The notes beneath the pieces are model-generated. The model was given only the letters and a program-made list of their open reading frames with translations. It did not search any database and had not been told where the DNA came from. From assembly GCA_020051075.1 (NCBI GenBank), contig JAGVJP010000060.1, positions 1 through 49,211 of the forward strand: a DNA stretch of 49,211 nt, in the 5' to 3' direction. The position numbers and the translations under genes are program-made. This stretch comes from Parachlamydiales bacterium. Its GTDB lineage: Bacteria > Chlamydiota > Chlamydiia > Chlamydiales > Parachlamydiaceae. Every line of letters starts with the position of its first letter. The stretch's first letter is position 1. Of the stretch, positions 36,342 to 45,722 are shown piece after piece.

Positions 36342-36663
36342 AAATACGAATGCTACACAGAAAGAGAACATTGACCTCCAGAACTTAGAAAACAGCAGTG
36401 GAGAGCACGTTGTTCAGGAAGCTGATCTAAAAGCAGTTTACGAAGTGCCTGTACAAGTTTCAGCTGTTCTTGGTTCTGCTACCATGCGCGTAGAACAACT
36501 TCTCAAACTTGGACGAGGCGCGGTCATTGAGTTGGATAGAAAAGCTGGTGAACCCATTGATATTTTTGTGAACAATCGTCTTGTTGCTAGAGGAGAGATT
36601 GTGATCGTGAATGAACAGCTTGGTATTACAATGACAGAAATTATTAAATCAGGAAGAGTTTAA
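36328..36663 (+). CDS. fliN: Flagellar motor switch protein FliN
   Basis: 111-residue C-ring component with a SpoA (surface presentation of antigens) domain: VYEVPVQVSAVLG, MRVEQLLKLGRGAVIELD, and ARGEIVIVNEQLGITMTEI. The N-terminal 30 residues are acidic and variable. TAGGAGG lies eight bases before the ATG inside fliH. Partner FliM is not in this window. Confidence 0.94.
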   Translation: MSETENTNATQKENIDLQNLENSSGEHVVQEADLKAVYEVPVQVSAVLGSATMRVEQLLKLGRGAVIELDRKAGEPIDIFVNNRLVARGEIVIVNEQLGITMTEIIKSGRV

Positions 36664-36686
36664 GTTTAAGAGGTGAGGAGATAGAA

Positions 36687-38030
36687 ATGCGTTTATTGAT
36701 TATTGGCGATTTAAAAGGACATATTATCACAGCAAGTAAAATTGCTTTAGCACGAGGTGCTACAGTATCTCAATGTGACACGATCCATGAAGCAATGGAA
36801 ACATTAAGATCTGGTCGTGGTGCAGATTTAATTATGATTGATGTCAATCTTGATATTCGCTCAATGATTGAAGCCTTAGATACAGAACGCTTCTTCATCC
36901 CCGTTGTGGCTTGTGGTTTGGGAACTGATGCTGAACCTGCAACCAAAGCTATCAGAGCAGGTGCGAAAGAATACATCCCATTACCTCCTGATCCAAATTT
37001 GATTGCTGCTGTTATTGAAGTCGTCGCCAAACGAGATGATGCTGTAATCTCTGAAGATCCGTCCATGAAGCCTATTTTAAAGTTGGCCGAACAAATTTCT
37101 CCTAGTGATGCCAGTGTTCTTATTACAGGAGAGTCTGGAACTGGTAAAGAAGTAATGGCTCGTTTTATTCATCAAAAAAGTCGTCGCAAAAACTTTCCTT
37201 TTATCTCTGTAAACTGTGCAGCTATCCCAGAAAACCTTATGGAATCTGAATTATTTGGGCATGAAAAAGGAGCATTTACTGGTGCTATAGCAAGACGCAT
37301 CGGAAAATTTGAAGAAGCTAATGGAGGTACATTGCTTCTTGACGAAATCAGTGAGATGCACCCAAATCTTCAAGCTAAACTTTTAAGAGCTATTCAAGAA
37401 CGTGAGATTGACCGAGTAGGAGGAACGAAACCAATAAAGGTTAACATTCGTATCCTTGCAACGAGTAATCGTGATCTAGAAAAATACGTTCGTGAAGGGC
37501 ATTTCCGAGAAGACCTCTATTTCCGTCTTAATGTAGTTAATTTAAAATTGCCAGGCTTGCGTGAACGTCCAATAGACATACCTCTTTTAGCTGAATATTT
37601 TATTGATAAATACACAAAATCAAATGGTCTTCCCATGAAGAAGCTTAATAGTGAAGCTACTGAAATTCTTAAAACCCATCCATGGCGGGGCAACGTGAGG
37701 GAACTTGAGAACACCATTCATCGTTCTGTTCTGCTTGCGCCAACAGACATGATTACTCCTGACTGTCTTCAGCTTACAAACAAAGATCCAGAAAACAATA
37801 GTCAGTTTCCTGCAGGTTATGAAAATCTTCAAAACCTTCTAATCGGTCGTACAGTTGAAGAAGTTGAGAGAGATCTAATTCTTGGAACCCTCAGTCATTG
37901 TCTGGGAAACCGCACACAAGCAGCCCATATTCTTGGAATTTCTATACGAACGCTGCGCAACAAAATTAAACAATATAATGAGAATGGAATCCAGGCTACA
38001 AAATCAAGCGCTTACCAAAAGGCTATTTAA
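36687..38030 (+). CDS. flbD: FlbD-type sigma-54 activator of flagellar genes
   Basis: 447-residue NtrC-family activator: a receiver-like domain (1-115), AAA+ domain with Walker A GESGTGKE (148-155) and the sigma-54-contact loop GAFTGA (195-200), and a C-terminal Fis-type helix-turn-helix (TQAAHILGISIRTLRNKI). The receiver is degenerate: an Asp is at the phosphorylation position (Asp52), but the N-terminal acidic pair is reduced and the conserved lysine near residue 97-99 is replaced (YIPLPP), as in Caulobacter FlbD, which works with the trans-acting FliX instead of ordinary phosphorelay. It is embedded in the early flagellar operon and most likely drives the sigma-54 promoter in front of fliK (45458-45475). 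Confidence 0.93.
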   Translation: MRLLIIGDLKGHIITASKIALARGATVSQCDTIHEAMETLRSGRGADLIMIDVNLDIRSMIEALDTERFFIPVVACGLGTDAEPATKAIRAGAKEYIPLPPDPNLIAAVIEVVAKRDDAVISEDPSMKPILKLAEQISPSDASVLITGESGTGKEVMARFIHQKSRRKNFPFISVNCAAIPENLMESELFGHEKGAFTGAIARRIGKFEEANGGTLLLDEISEMHPNLQAKLLRAIQEREIDRVGGTKPIKVNIRILATSNRDLEKYVREGHFREDLYFRLNVVNLKLPGLRERPIDIPLLAEYFIDKYTKSNGLPMKKLNSEATEILKTHPWRGNVRELENTIHRSVLLAPTDMITPDCLQLTNKDPENNSQFPAGYENLQNLLIGRTVEEVERDLILGTLSHCLGNRTQAAHILGISIRTLRNKIKQYNENGIQATKSSAYQKAI

Positions 38031-38057
38031 GGACTAAGACAAAAAAGGACTCAAAAT

Positions 38058-40160
38058 ATGGCACAAGTAGGGAACGCAACAATATCTCAAACGGGCTCAT
38101 TCAGTTGGATGGCCAGTACCATGAAAAGGGGTGATATCGCTTTTGCCCTTGGCCTCATCTCTATCATTGTGGTGCTAATTATGCCCATGCCCAAATGGTT
38201 GTTGGATATGTCTCTGGCTATATCTCTTGCGATTTCAGGTCTCGTATTGATGACAGTTCTATTTATTGAGAAACCTTTGGAATTCAGTTCTTTTCCAATT
38301 ATTCTTCTAACGTCAACCATGTTAAGGCTATCTCTCAACGTCGCTTCAACAAGACTTATTCTAACCTATGGACATGAAGGACCCAGCGCGGCTGGTGAAG
38401 TTATTCGGGCTTTTGGGGCCTTTATTATGCAGGGAAACTTTGTTATTGGCCTTATTGTGTTCGGTATTCTTGTTATTGTGAACTTTGTGGTTATCACTAA
38501 AGGTTCAGGTCGTATTGCTGAAGTATCTGCACGCTTCACTCTTGATGCGATGCCTGGAAAGCAAATGGCAATTGATGCTGATTTATCCTCTGGACTAATT
38601 AACGAAGACGAAGCTCGCAAACGTCGGAAAGAGTTGGAAGGTGAATCTAGCTTTTTTGGAGCTATGGATGGTGCAGCGAAATTCGTCCGTGGCGATGCTA
38701 TTGCTGGTCTTTGTATTACCTTCATCAATATTATTGGAGGTATCATCATTGGTGTTGCACAAAGAGATCTATCTTTTGCCGATGCAGCTCAAACGTATAC
38801 ATTGCTCACAGTTGGTGATGGTTTGGTTTCACAAATTCCTGCCCTCGTTGTTTCAACTGCAGCAGGCATGTTGGTCTCTAAAATAAGTTCCGAAGGTTCT
38901 GCAGAAAAAGCCGTTTTTGCTCAACTCAGTGCCTACCCAACCGCTCTTGGTCTCAGTTCATTCTTAATGGTTGGTTTTTCTATTTTGCCAGGAATTCCCA
39001 TGATTCCTTTCCTTTTTCTTGCCTTAATCACGGGAGCTGCAGCTTGGAGACTGACAAATCCTAAGGAGATTCCTATCAATGCAGAAGATCAAGCCCTAGC
39101 AATAGCAGATAAAACAAAAACTGAAGAAGAAACATTAAATCAAACATTACATTTAGACCAAGTTCGACTCGAATTAGGGTATGGTCTTCTTCCTTTGGTC
39201 AACAGTGGTCATAATCAAAAACTCACAGATCAAATCAAAGCTTTAAGAAAGCAACTTGCAAAAGAACTTGGTTTCTTATTACCTACTGTACGTATTCAAG
39301 ACAATCTTCAACTCCCTTCAAATTCTTACGTGATTCGAATCAAAGAGGTTGAAGTTGGTCGTGGTGATTTACGTCCACACATGCTCTTAGTTTTGGACCC
39401 AGAAGGTAAAGAAATTCGTTTAGCTGGAGAGTCAACGATTGAACCTACATTCGGTCTTCGAGCTATGTGGATTAACTTAGCTGATAAATCACGCGCCGAA
39501 GAAGCTGGCTATACAGTTGTCGATCCAATGACAGTGATTTCAACACATTTGAGTGAGACTATAAAAGATAACTCATCGGAGCTCCTTACCTTCACTGAAA
39601 CACAAAAATTGTTAGATGAAGTCGATAAACCGCATCAAAAACTTGTCAGCGATATGGTACCTAGTCAAATCTCTATGAGCGGAATACAGCGGGTCTTACA
39701 GAACCTTCTTGCAGAGCGTGTCTCCATTCGCGATTTATCTACTATTTTGGAAGGTATTTCTGAAGCCTGCAGTATTAATCGTAATACAACTTTTATCACC
39801 GAACATGTTCGCATGCGTCTTTCACGCCAGATTTGTGCAACCAACTCTAATAATGAGAACGTTGTAACGCTTGTAACCCTTTCCCCTGAATGGGAGAAAA
39901 ACATGAGTGACGCTCTTGTATCTACTGACGAAGGGTACCATCTAGCGTTAGCACCAAGCAAACTTCAGGAATTTGCTACAAAAGTTCGCGAGATTTTCGA
40001 AAATCAAGCTATTCAAGGCGAAAATCCTGTTCTGCTCACCAGTGCGAATATTCGGCCTCATATTCGCTCGATTATTGAACGATTTAGGCCACTAACTACG
40101 GTTTTGTCTCAAAACGAGATTCATCCCAAAGCAAAAATTAAAACAGTCGCTACAATATAA
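38058..40160 (+). CDS. flhA: Flagellar export gate protein FlhA
   Basis: Large inner-membrane component of the flagellar type III export gate. 700 residues: eight transmembrane segments in the first 330 or so residues, the FHIPEP-family signature region (LRLSLNVASTRLIL, GDAIAGL, FVVITKGSGRIAEVSARFTLDAMPGKQMAID described by its key G-R-x-x-E and P-G-K-Q-M), and a cytoplasmic domain that docks chaperone-substrate complexes. AAAGGAC precedes the ATG. Confidence 0.97.
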   Translation: MAQVGNATISQTGSFSWMASTMKRGDIAFALGLISIIVVLIMPMPKWLLDMSLAISLAISGLVLMTVLFIEKPLEFSSFPIILLTSTMLRLSLNVASTRLILTYGHEGPSAAGEVIRAFGAFIMQGNFVIGLIVFGILVIVNFVVITKGSGRIAEVSARFTLDAMPGKQMAIDADLSSGLINEDEARKRRKELEGESSFFGAMDGAAKFVRGDAIAGLCITFINIIGGIIIGVAQRDLSFADAAQTYTLLTVGDGLVSQIPALVVSTAAGMLVSKISSEGSAEKAVFAQLSAYPTALGLSSFLMVGFSILPGIPMIPFLFLALITGAAAWRLTNPKEIPINAEDQALAIADKTKTEEETLNQTLHLDQVRLELGYGLLPLVNSGHNQKLTDQIKALRKQLAKELGFLLPTVRIQDNLQLPSNSYVIRIKEVEVGRGDLRPHMLLVLDPEGKEIRLAGESTIEPTFGLRAMWINLADKSRAEEAGYTVVDPMTVISTHLSETIKDNSSELLTFTETQKLLDEVDKPHQKLVSDMVPSQISMSGIQRVLQNLLAERVSIRDLSTILEGISEACSINRNTTFITEHVRMRLSRQICATNSNNENVVTLVTLSPEWEKNMSDALVSTDEGYHLALAPSKLQEFATKVREIFENQAIQGENPVLLTSANIRPHIRSIIERFRPLTTVLSQNEIHPKAKIKTVATI

Positions 40161-40178
40161 ACATAAAGGAGGCACCAC

Positions 40179-41078
40179 ATGTCTATTGCAACAGTAAAAA
40201 TAGAACCTATTTCTCTCATCGATGAGATTATTCAAAGCCTTCAACCTAAAGACTTTATAAAGGAAGTTAAAATTCCTAGAGTTGAACAGTCAAAAACTGA
40301 AAATATTTTGGATTTATTTGAAAATTTACTAACAACACATAGGGTCTCAGAACGTGTTAAGAACATCGTGTTAGAACGCATGCAAGGAGCCAATGATTTA
40401 GAAACAAGTCTAGAAAACATTTTCCATTTTGAACCAGTTCTCACAGCAGAAACCAACGGTGTTCTTGTTGTTGCTGGCACACCAGGAGCGGGAAAAAGTA
40501 TTGTAGCTGCTAAGATAGCTCTTGAAGCAGTGTTAATGCAAAAAGATGTTGAGCTGATTACCACAGATACACTCAAGGCTGGCGGAACTACACAAATTCA
40601 AACCTATGCTCATGCTCTTGAAGTGCCTTTTAAAGCTATTGAATCAGCTGATAAATTGGATATCTATCTTAAAGACAGCAATCCTGAGACCCTTAAAATT
40701 ATTGATACGATGGGTATTAATCCCTTTGAGAAAGCTGAGATGGGACGCCTCATTGAAATTGTGTTCGCTTCCAAAAAATCTCCTATCCTTGTACACCCTG
40801 TAGCGACAGAATGTGAAGAAACTCAAGATCAACTTGATGCTTTCAAGCAGTTGGGAATCTCTTCATTGATTGGCTCAAAAGTTGACATGAGTAAAAGAAT
40901 AGGCGGCCTTATTTCTGCATGTGTTTCAGATAAAATAATGCTGTCTCACTTCAGTAAAGGTCCCGAACTGGGAAATCGGCTACATATAGCAACTGCAAAC
41001 AACTTGAAAGAATTATTAACACGTCCCTCTGAAGCAAAGGAAATGAGTCCTAAAAGAACCCCTTTTCTGCTTAACTAA
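40179..41078 (+). CDS. flhF: FlhF-like SRP-family GTPase, divergent
   Basis: 299 residues of the SRP-GTPase type; FlhF places the flagellum at the pole. Seen: P-loop GTPGAGKS (100-107), DTLKAGGTTQIQTYA (130-144) matching the DTxRAGAxEQL insertion motif, DTMGINPF where SRP GTPases have DTAGR, and SKVDMSKRIGGLIS for the TKxD/RxGG pair. The G3 and G4 boxes are therefore degenerate. The N-terminal 90 residues are helical, as in NG-domain proteins. AAAGGAGG precedes the ATG. It ends the flagellar operon, overlapping the convergent lysE-type gene by four bases. The FlhG/MinD-like partner is not here. Confidence 0.78.
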   Translation: MSIATVKIEPISLIDEIIQSLQPKDFIKEVKIPRVEQSKTENILDLFENLLTTHRVSERVKNIVLERMQGANDLETSLENIFHFEPVLTAETNGVLVVAGTPGAGKSIVAAKIALEAVLMQKDVELITTDTLKAGGTTQIQTYAHALEVPFKAIESADKLDIYLKDSNPETLKIIDTMGINPFEKAEMGRLIEIVFASKKSPILVHPVATECEETQDQLDAFKQLGISSLIGSKVDMSKRIGGLISACVSDKIMLSHFSKGPELGNRLHIATANNLKELLTRPSEAKEMSPKRTPFLLN

Positions 41079-41725
41079 CGATTGGTTGTTGTCAATAATT
41101 TTAGGCCGAGGGCAATTAAAAGCCCTCCGGTCACTCTTTCCACCCAATGAACCATTTTACTGAAAGATCTTTGCACTCTCTGTGTTGAGAAAAAGCAAGA
41201 AACAATTGAAAACCAAGTCATGGTTGTTACAAAAACGATGACCGCGAATAGACCTAAAATCATTGGAGGTGTATTGGGTTTTACCACAGTTGTAAAAAGA
41301 CTAAGAAAAAACAAAATTGCCTTAGCATTCAGCACATTCGTAATGAACCCCATGCGAAAAGCTCGAAAATCCGTTATTGTTTCTTTATGTGCAGTATCTT
41401 TTTGTACTCTCATTGCATGGTGCTTACCACTTCGAATCGCTTGAGTACCAATATAAATTAAGTATGCCCCACCTAAAATTTTAAAGGTTGTGAATAGCCA
41501 AAACGATTTAGAAATAATCAAACCTAGCCCTAGCAAACAATATAAAACATGAACCATGACGCCAAAGGTAATCCCAAGGGTAGTGATCATACCAACACGC
41601 CGATTAAAAACTAAACTGTTACGCACAACAATCGCAAAATCAGGACCAGGGCTAATCAATGCAATAGACTGCAAAATACTAAGGCTAAGAAGTTCAAAAG
41701 AATATTGGGCTAAAAGATTTGTCAT
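41075..41725 (-). CDS. LysE/RhtB-family amino-acid exporter
   Basis: 216-residue integral membrane protein with about six hydrophobic segments and the family's N-terminal motif LISPGPDFAIVVRNSL, plus G-x-x-x-G-V-x-V-H-x-x-Y near residue 50-62. Members export lysine, threonine, homoserine and other amino acids. The substrate here is unknown. It sits between the flagellar operon and the hook operon on the minus strand, downstream of flgE. Confidence 0.88.
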   Translation of the reverse strand: MTNLLAQYSFELLSLSILQSIALISPGPDFAIVVRNSLVFNRRVGMITTLGITFGVMVHVLYCLLGLGLIISKSFWLFTTFKILGGAYLIYIGTQAIRSGKHHAMRVQKDTAHKETITDFRAFRMGFITNVLNAKAILFFLSLFTTVVKPNTPPMILGLFAVIVFVTTMTWFSIVSCFFSTQRVQRSFSKMVHWVERVTGGLLIALGLKLLTTTNR

Positions 41726-41784
41726 AATGGCTCCTACGCATCACGGTTTCAAGCTATACGACAGTTTTTAAGTTGAGTAAACAT

Positions 41785-41805
41785 GGGAGACTAGCATTGT
41801 CTCCC
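41785..41805. terminator. Hairpin after flgE
   Basis: Seven-base-pair stem GGGAGAC / GTCTCCC with a seven-base loop, 15 bases downstream of the flgE stop on the minus strand. The T tail is weak, so termination strength is unclear. Confidence 0.55.
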
Positions 41806-41819
41806 CTATTCTTAATTTA

Positions 41820-43100
41820 TTAACGAATGCTCAGCAATTCTTTGGTAATTTCATCCTGTGTCTTAATGGATTTAACGTTACCGGAGTTAAATTGTTGAAG
41901 TTGAATCATACTAGTTAATTGATCAGCAAAATCAACGTTGGAAGTTTCAATTTGCCCCGTTGCAATTTTGCCAAAACTACCTGTATTGGGTTTCCCATAA
42001 ATCACAACACCCGATTTTGCTGTTGATGTAAACGCATTTCCAGGAATTGGATCTAAATTGTTGACAGAAGGAAATGAGGCTAATGCCAGTTGATATACGG
42101 GTAAACGAACACCACTAGCATAGACCATTGAAATGAGTCCTGATTCATTAGTCTCAAATCCTGATGCTGTAGACATTGCTTGTCCATCTTGAATCACTTT
42201 TGGAGGAATTTGTGTGCTGGCTCTGCTTACAAGTCCATCACCAGCGCCAATAGCACCTAAATCAAGAGTAACAGCCATATTTTGAGCATTTGTAGCAGCT
42301 ACGTTCCACGTAACAAACATTGGAGGAGGAGCACCAGCTACCCCATCAAATGTTTGAGGTAATCCATTTTGATCAAAAACAATGACCATCGGCGTTCCAC
42401 CCCCATATGGATTACCAGCTCCATTCGTTTTTGTTACTACGCCATCTGGACAAGTAATCGACATTGCCCATGTGTTGGGGTTAATTCCAGTTCTTTGAAA
42501 TGTTGCTGTAAAGTCATGGGGGCTCCCCAAAGAATCGACAACTGGAAAGTTAACCTGCACAAGCTGAGCAGGAACAACGATAGGTGTATCAGAAGTAATG
42601 TTAGCCACCATTTTTGCTTGCGTAGTTTGTAAAAAATATTCCTGACTACCGCTTAAATCGATTGGAGTAAGCGCATTTCCTGTAAGACCAGTCGTTACGT
42701 TACCTTGAGCATTGGTCTTCCATCCTGCAGCCACAATGCCTCCAGAATTCACGAGAAGGTTTTTATAGTTTACCTCCCAATCACCTGCTGCCGTATAAAC
42801 ATTTTGAGTTGTTTGAGAATTTGGAAATCCTACAAAGAGACCTGCACCAATAACAGCCATATTACTCTGTCTTTCTGTACCCAGGATGCTACCTTGCTTT
42901 CCAACGTTTTGAATAATATGTGAACTGCTACCAGCGGAAGTAAACTGGTTATTCACCAAACTTCCTCCAGTTACCATTGCTTCAAAGATACCTTGTAATG
43001 ATTTAAAACCGATCGTGTTACCATTTGCAGTATTTTGAGATACTGCATCCAGTGCTTTGTTACCGGCCTTTAATGCAACTACAGCTGCTGTTATTGTCAT
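41820..43100 (-). CDS. flgE: Flagellar hook protein FlgE
   Basis: 426 residues. Seen: the flagellar-rod N-terminal motif (NTANGNTIGFKS, the conserved N-x-x-T-x-G-[FY]-K), ADL-like segments, the hook D1/D2 region rich in Gly, Ala, Asn and Thr, and the C-terminal heptad segment ETSNVDFADQLTSMIQLQQ with the SNVDxxxE-like signature. It polymerises into the hook after export and removal of the FlgD cap. GGAGAA lies before the ATG. Last gene of the fliK-flgD-flgE operon. Its N-terminal length is somewhat shorter than typical by one segment, but the ends are intact. Confidence 0.92.
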   Translation of the reverse strand: MTITAAVVALKAGNKALDAVSQNTANGNTIGFKSLQGIFEAMVTGGSLVNNQFTSAGSSSHIIQNVGKQGSILGTERQSNMAVIGAGLFVGFPNSQTTQNVYTAAGDWEVNYKNLLVNSGGIVAAGWKTNAQGNVTTGLTGNALTPIDLSGSQEYFLQTTQAKMVANITSDTPIVVPAQLVQVNFPVVDSLGSPHDFTATFQRTGINPNTWAMSITCPDGVVTKTNGAGNPYGGGTPMVIVFDQNGLPQTFDGVAGAPPPMFVTWNVAATNAQNMAVTLDLGAIGAGDGLVSRASTQIPPKVIQDGQAMSTASGFETNESGLISMVYASGVRLPVYQLALASFPSVNNLDPIPGNAFTSTAKSGVVIYGKPNTGSFGKIATGQIETSNVDFADQLTSMIQLQQFNSGNVKSIKTQDEITKELLSIR

Positions 43101-43125
43101 AATTTTCTCCTTTTATCTCAATGGA

Positions 43126-43974
43126 TTATTGCGCAATTATTCCTAACTCAGTATTCAAATCAGTACTAATTTCTTTAAGCTCTGTACCAACATTTTTTAT
43201 TTCACCAGTTATCAACTTTGGTTTTGTTGCAAGACTATGAATTCCGACCAAAGATTCTAAAGGCATCCTTAATCCATTGACAGCCACCGTTGGTTTTCCC
43301 TCAATCATTTCACCGCCTGTTACCATGCCCTTCACTGTTGTCCTAATGTGTTGAATTTTTTTTGTTGTTGGGTCTAAAAGAGCCTTACCACTTTTATCCA
43401 AGGCAGAAACACGGAATCGATATAGCCCCTTTTCAACTTTCTTGTCTTCAAGACCCTTACAATCCCATTCAAACAAATGTTTACCAGCCGTTGATGCTCC
43501 TTCAATTATTTTTATTACATTATTGGCTTTATCCGTCACGATAATTTGCGATTTATCAACCCCAGGCGGCAGGAAATATCCCAATTCAGGAGCCCCTTCA
43601 TCTGTTACTTCAAATCCGCTCCCGTTGACTTCAACGTATCGGTCCAATTGTCCAGCTGCCTCGAGCAACTGTGAAAAATTCTGTGCATTCAAGACCTTTT
43701 GTAACTGATCCTTAATCTCCATGATTCCCATGATTTGACCGAATTGTGTAAACTGACTAGCCATCTGAGTCGTATCTGCAGGATTCATCGGATCTTGGTT
43801 TTTAACAGTAGCTAAAACAACTTTGAGCCAGTCCTCCATTTTTCCCATGATGATATTAGAACTCAACTTACGACCTTTTTCCCCATTAGCTCCTTGCATC
43901 TCATTTGTTAAACCAAAAGAATCTTGTTCTGATTTACGTTGAATATCCATATTTGCCTTAACCGCTTGAACCAT
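43126..43974 (-). CDS. flgD: Flagellar hook-capping protein FlgD
   Basis: Scaffold that caps the growing hook. 282 residues. Seen: the family's N-terminal motif in the form WLKVVLATVKNQDPMNPADTTQMASQ (key residues N-Q-D-P-x-N-P-x-D), followed by QFGQIMGIMEIKDQL and the tudor/Ig-like FlgD region with a GLYRFRVSALDKSG strand. An ATG start is used; the gene begins ten bases after fliK and is followed by flgE after 25 bases. Confidence 0.9.
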   Translation of the reverse strand: MVQAVKANMDIQRKSEQDSFGLTNEMQGANGEKGRKLSSNIIMGKMEDWLKVVLATVKNQDPMNPADTTQMASQFTQFGQIMGIMEIKDQLQKVLNAQNFSQLLEAAGQLDRYVEVNGSGFEVTDEGAPELGYFLPPGVDKSQIIVTDKANNVIKIIEGASTAGKHLFEWDCKGLEDKKVEKGLYRFRVSALDKSGKALLDPTTKKIQHIRTTVKGMVTGGEMIEGKPTVAVNGLRMPLESLVGIHSLATKPKLITGEIKNVGTELKEISTDLNTELGIIAQ

Positions 43975-43984
43975 TGTTTTCTCC

Positions 43985-45424
43985 CTATATTAATCTGTCT
44001 AAAACGCGATTATGATCAATCACTACTGAGGGAGTAACAATTTCTGTTTCTTCTCCATCAACTGAAAGAGCTGGAAGAATTGTTGTCAGTGAAGAATTTT
44101 CATCACCAAAGGATTGTTGTTCACCTCGAAAATTAAAATTAAGAGCTCCATCATCAGCTTTTAAGCCCGATTCATTTAAAAGAGCCTGCAGTAAACTTTC
44201 ATCTCGTCTTAAAAGATCATACGTTTCGACTTTGTCTATATTAAAGATCGCTCGCACTTGCCCATCAGTAATCTCAAGTTTAATTTCAACGCGTCCTAAA
44301 TGTTCTGGTTTCAATTCCAAAGTCATATTATCCATGCCTCTTTGACGAGCGACATGTAAAGCTTGGGATACTTGACGAATAACTGGCAGCTCATGAATGA
44401 TAGAATTGTGCGAAACAGTTGAAGATTTCTGCATCAATGGATTAGGAATATTTCCTTGAATATTTTCTGTAATAGAGACTTTGGAAAAGCCTCGATCATC
44501 GCTAATAAAGCTATCGTTATCGACCAAAAAATCCTGCATTGAAGACGTATGATCAGTTTTTCTTTTTATATCTAATATAGTTCTGTCAATACTCTCCTGT
44601 TTTCTCTCAACATGCTTTTGGTGGTCATCTAATTCTTGAGATAAATTGTTTGATTTTTCTTTATCGGAATTTTCTTCTCCAACGTTTTGGCGTTCTGATC
44701 CAGTCCTAAGATGAAGATTTTTTTCCATATCTAGTGCTTCGACCAAAGATTCCTCTTGACTCATAATTTCGTGAGGAATGATTTGCTGTTTTATTTGTAA
44801 GATTTCGTTATCCATTCGTTGCTCTTCCCTTAAGGCAAGCCAGTCTTTAGTGAACATCACATTATTATTTATTTCAATTCCTTGAGATGAACTCATGGAA
44901 ACGTGCACGATCCTTACAGCAGGCACATCTTCTTTAGATGCCCCTTTTGCTTCGTCGTTGAGGGTCATTATTGTCTTTAGAGGAATATCTTTTTGTTGCA
45001 TCACTCCTCTTTCAACATCCTCAGCAGTTTGGGATTTTATGAGAGGCTCTTGATCACGCATTGGTATTAGAAAGTTAATAGATTGCTCATCATTAAACTC
45101 TTGCTGGTCGAAGACATGATCAGATTTATCGGGCACAGGACTTTCATCGCTCTGTTTTACATTGACAGTGTTTTCAGTTTTTTTCCCTCTCTCAAGTTGA
45201 GGAGAAGAATCATCATTCCTTTGAGAATTTTCTTTTTGTTGGTTATGAGCTTTCTCTTGTACTTGTTCCTTTGGCGTTGCATTAAGAATTTTTTGAAAAT
45301 CAACTTTAGGTGACTCTCCAGATGCAACAGAAATGCTCAATAACTCTTGAACAACAATAGTCTTCTTTCCATTGGCAGCATTATTAACTTGCGGCATCTG
45401 CATTGTTGGCATCTCAAGAGCCAT
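43985..45424 (-). CDS. fliK: Flagellar hook-length control protein FliK
   Basis: 479 residues. The long N-terminal part is hydrophilic, Gln/Glu/Ser-rich and poorly conserved; the C-terminal part (about 345-430) is the Flg_hook domain with TLELKPEHLGRVEIKLEI, GQVRAIFNID and LRRDESLLQALLNESGL. FliK measures hook length and switches export specificity. The ATG giving MALEMPTM has GGAGG six bases upstream; a TTG four codons earlier is rejected. It is the first gene after the sigma-54 promoter at 45458-45475. Confidence 0.92.
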   Translation of the reverse strand: MALEMPTMQMPQVNNAANGKKTIVVQELLSISVASGESPKVDFQKILNATPKEQVQEKAHNQQKENSQRNDDSSPQLERGKKTENTVNVKQSDESPVPDKSDHVFDQQEFNDEQSINFLIPMRDQEPLIKSQTAEDVERGVMQQKDIPLKTIMTLNDEAKGASKEDVPAVRIVHVSMSSSQGIEINNNVMFTKDWLALREEQRMDNEILQIKQQIIPHEIMSQEESLVEALDMEKNLHLRTGSERQNVGEENSDKEKSNNLSQELDDHQKHVERKQESIDRTILDIKRKTDHTSSMQDFLVDNDSFISDDRGFSKVSITENIQGNIPNPLMQKSSTVSHNSIIHELPVIRQVSQALHVARQRGMDNMTLELKPEHLGRVEIKLEITDGQVRAIFNIDKVETYDLLRRDESLLQALLNESGLKADDGALNFNFRGEQQSFGDENSSLTTILPALSVDGEETEIVTPSVVIDHNRVLDRLI

Positions 45425-45457
45425 ATAATCCTCCAAAATTTTTGGCTATAACTCATG

Positions 45458-45475
45458 TTGCAAAAGTTAGGCCAA
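45458..45475 (-). promoter_or_regulatory. Sigma-54 (-24/-12) promoter of the fliK-flgD-flgE operon
   Basis: Minus-strand TTGGCCTAACTTTTGCAA, which keeps TTGGC and TTGCA with the required GG-N10-GC spacing (about 10 of 13 consensus positions). The predicted start lies near 45449, some 25 bases before the fliK ATG. The sigma-54 activator FlbD is encoded in the same window. Confidence 0.75.
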
Positions 45476-45527
45476 GTGAAAAATTAAAAAACCTCCTATC
45501 TATAAACTACTGAAATTAAAGGGGTTA

Positions 45528-45642
45528 AAATCAATGGTTGATAATTCGTTAATAAAGTTGTCTATATTAAAAATATAAATTCCTATTCTAATGGGATTTG
45601 ATCTTGAAAATCAAAGGTTGATCATTTAATAATGATTGTCTA
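45528..45642. repeat. Imperfect direct repeats with IHF-like cores
   Basis: Two copies of about 36 bases, 45528-45564 and 45608-45642, sharing AAATCA, GGTTGAT, TTAATAA-like and TTGTCTA blocks. Both hold AATCAA-N3-TTG, one base short of the IHF consensus WATCAANNNNTTR. They lie about 80-195 bases upstream of the expected fliK start and directly in front of the IHF gene. Nothing else was seen in this 298-base spacer. Confidence 0.55.
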
Positions 45643-45722
45643 AACAAATAATCACGAATCATTTTGATTTCTGCTGATTAAAAAAAATAATAATAAATAC
45701 ATATAATTACCGGGAGAGTAAA

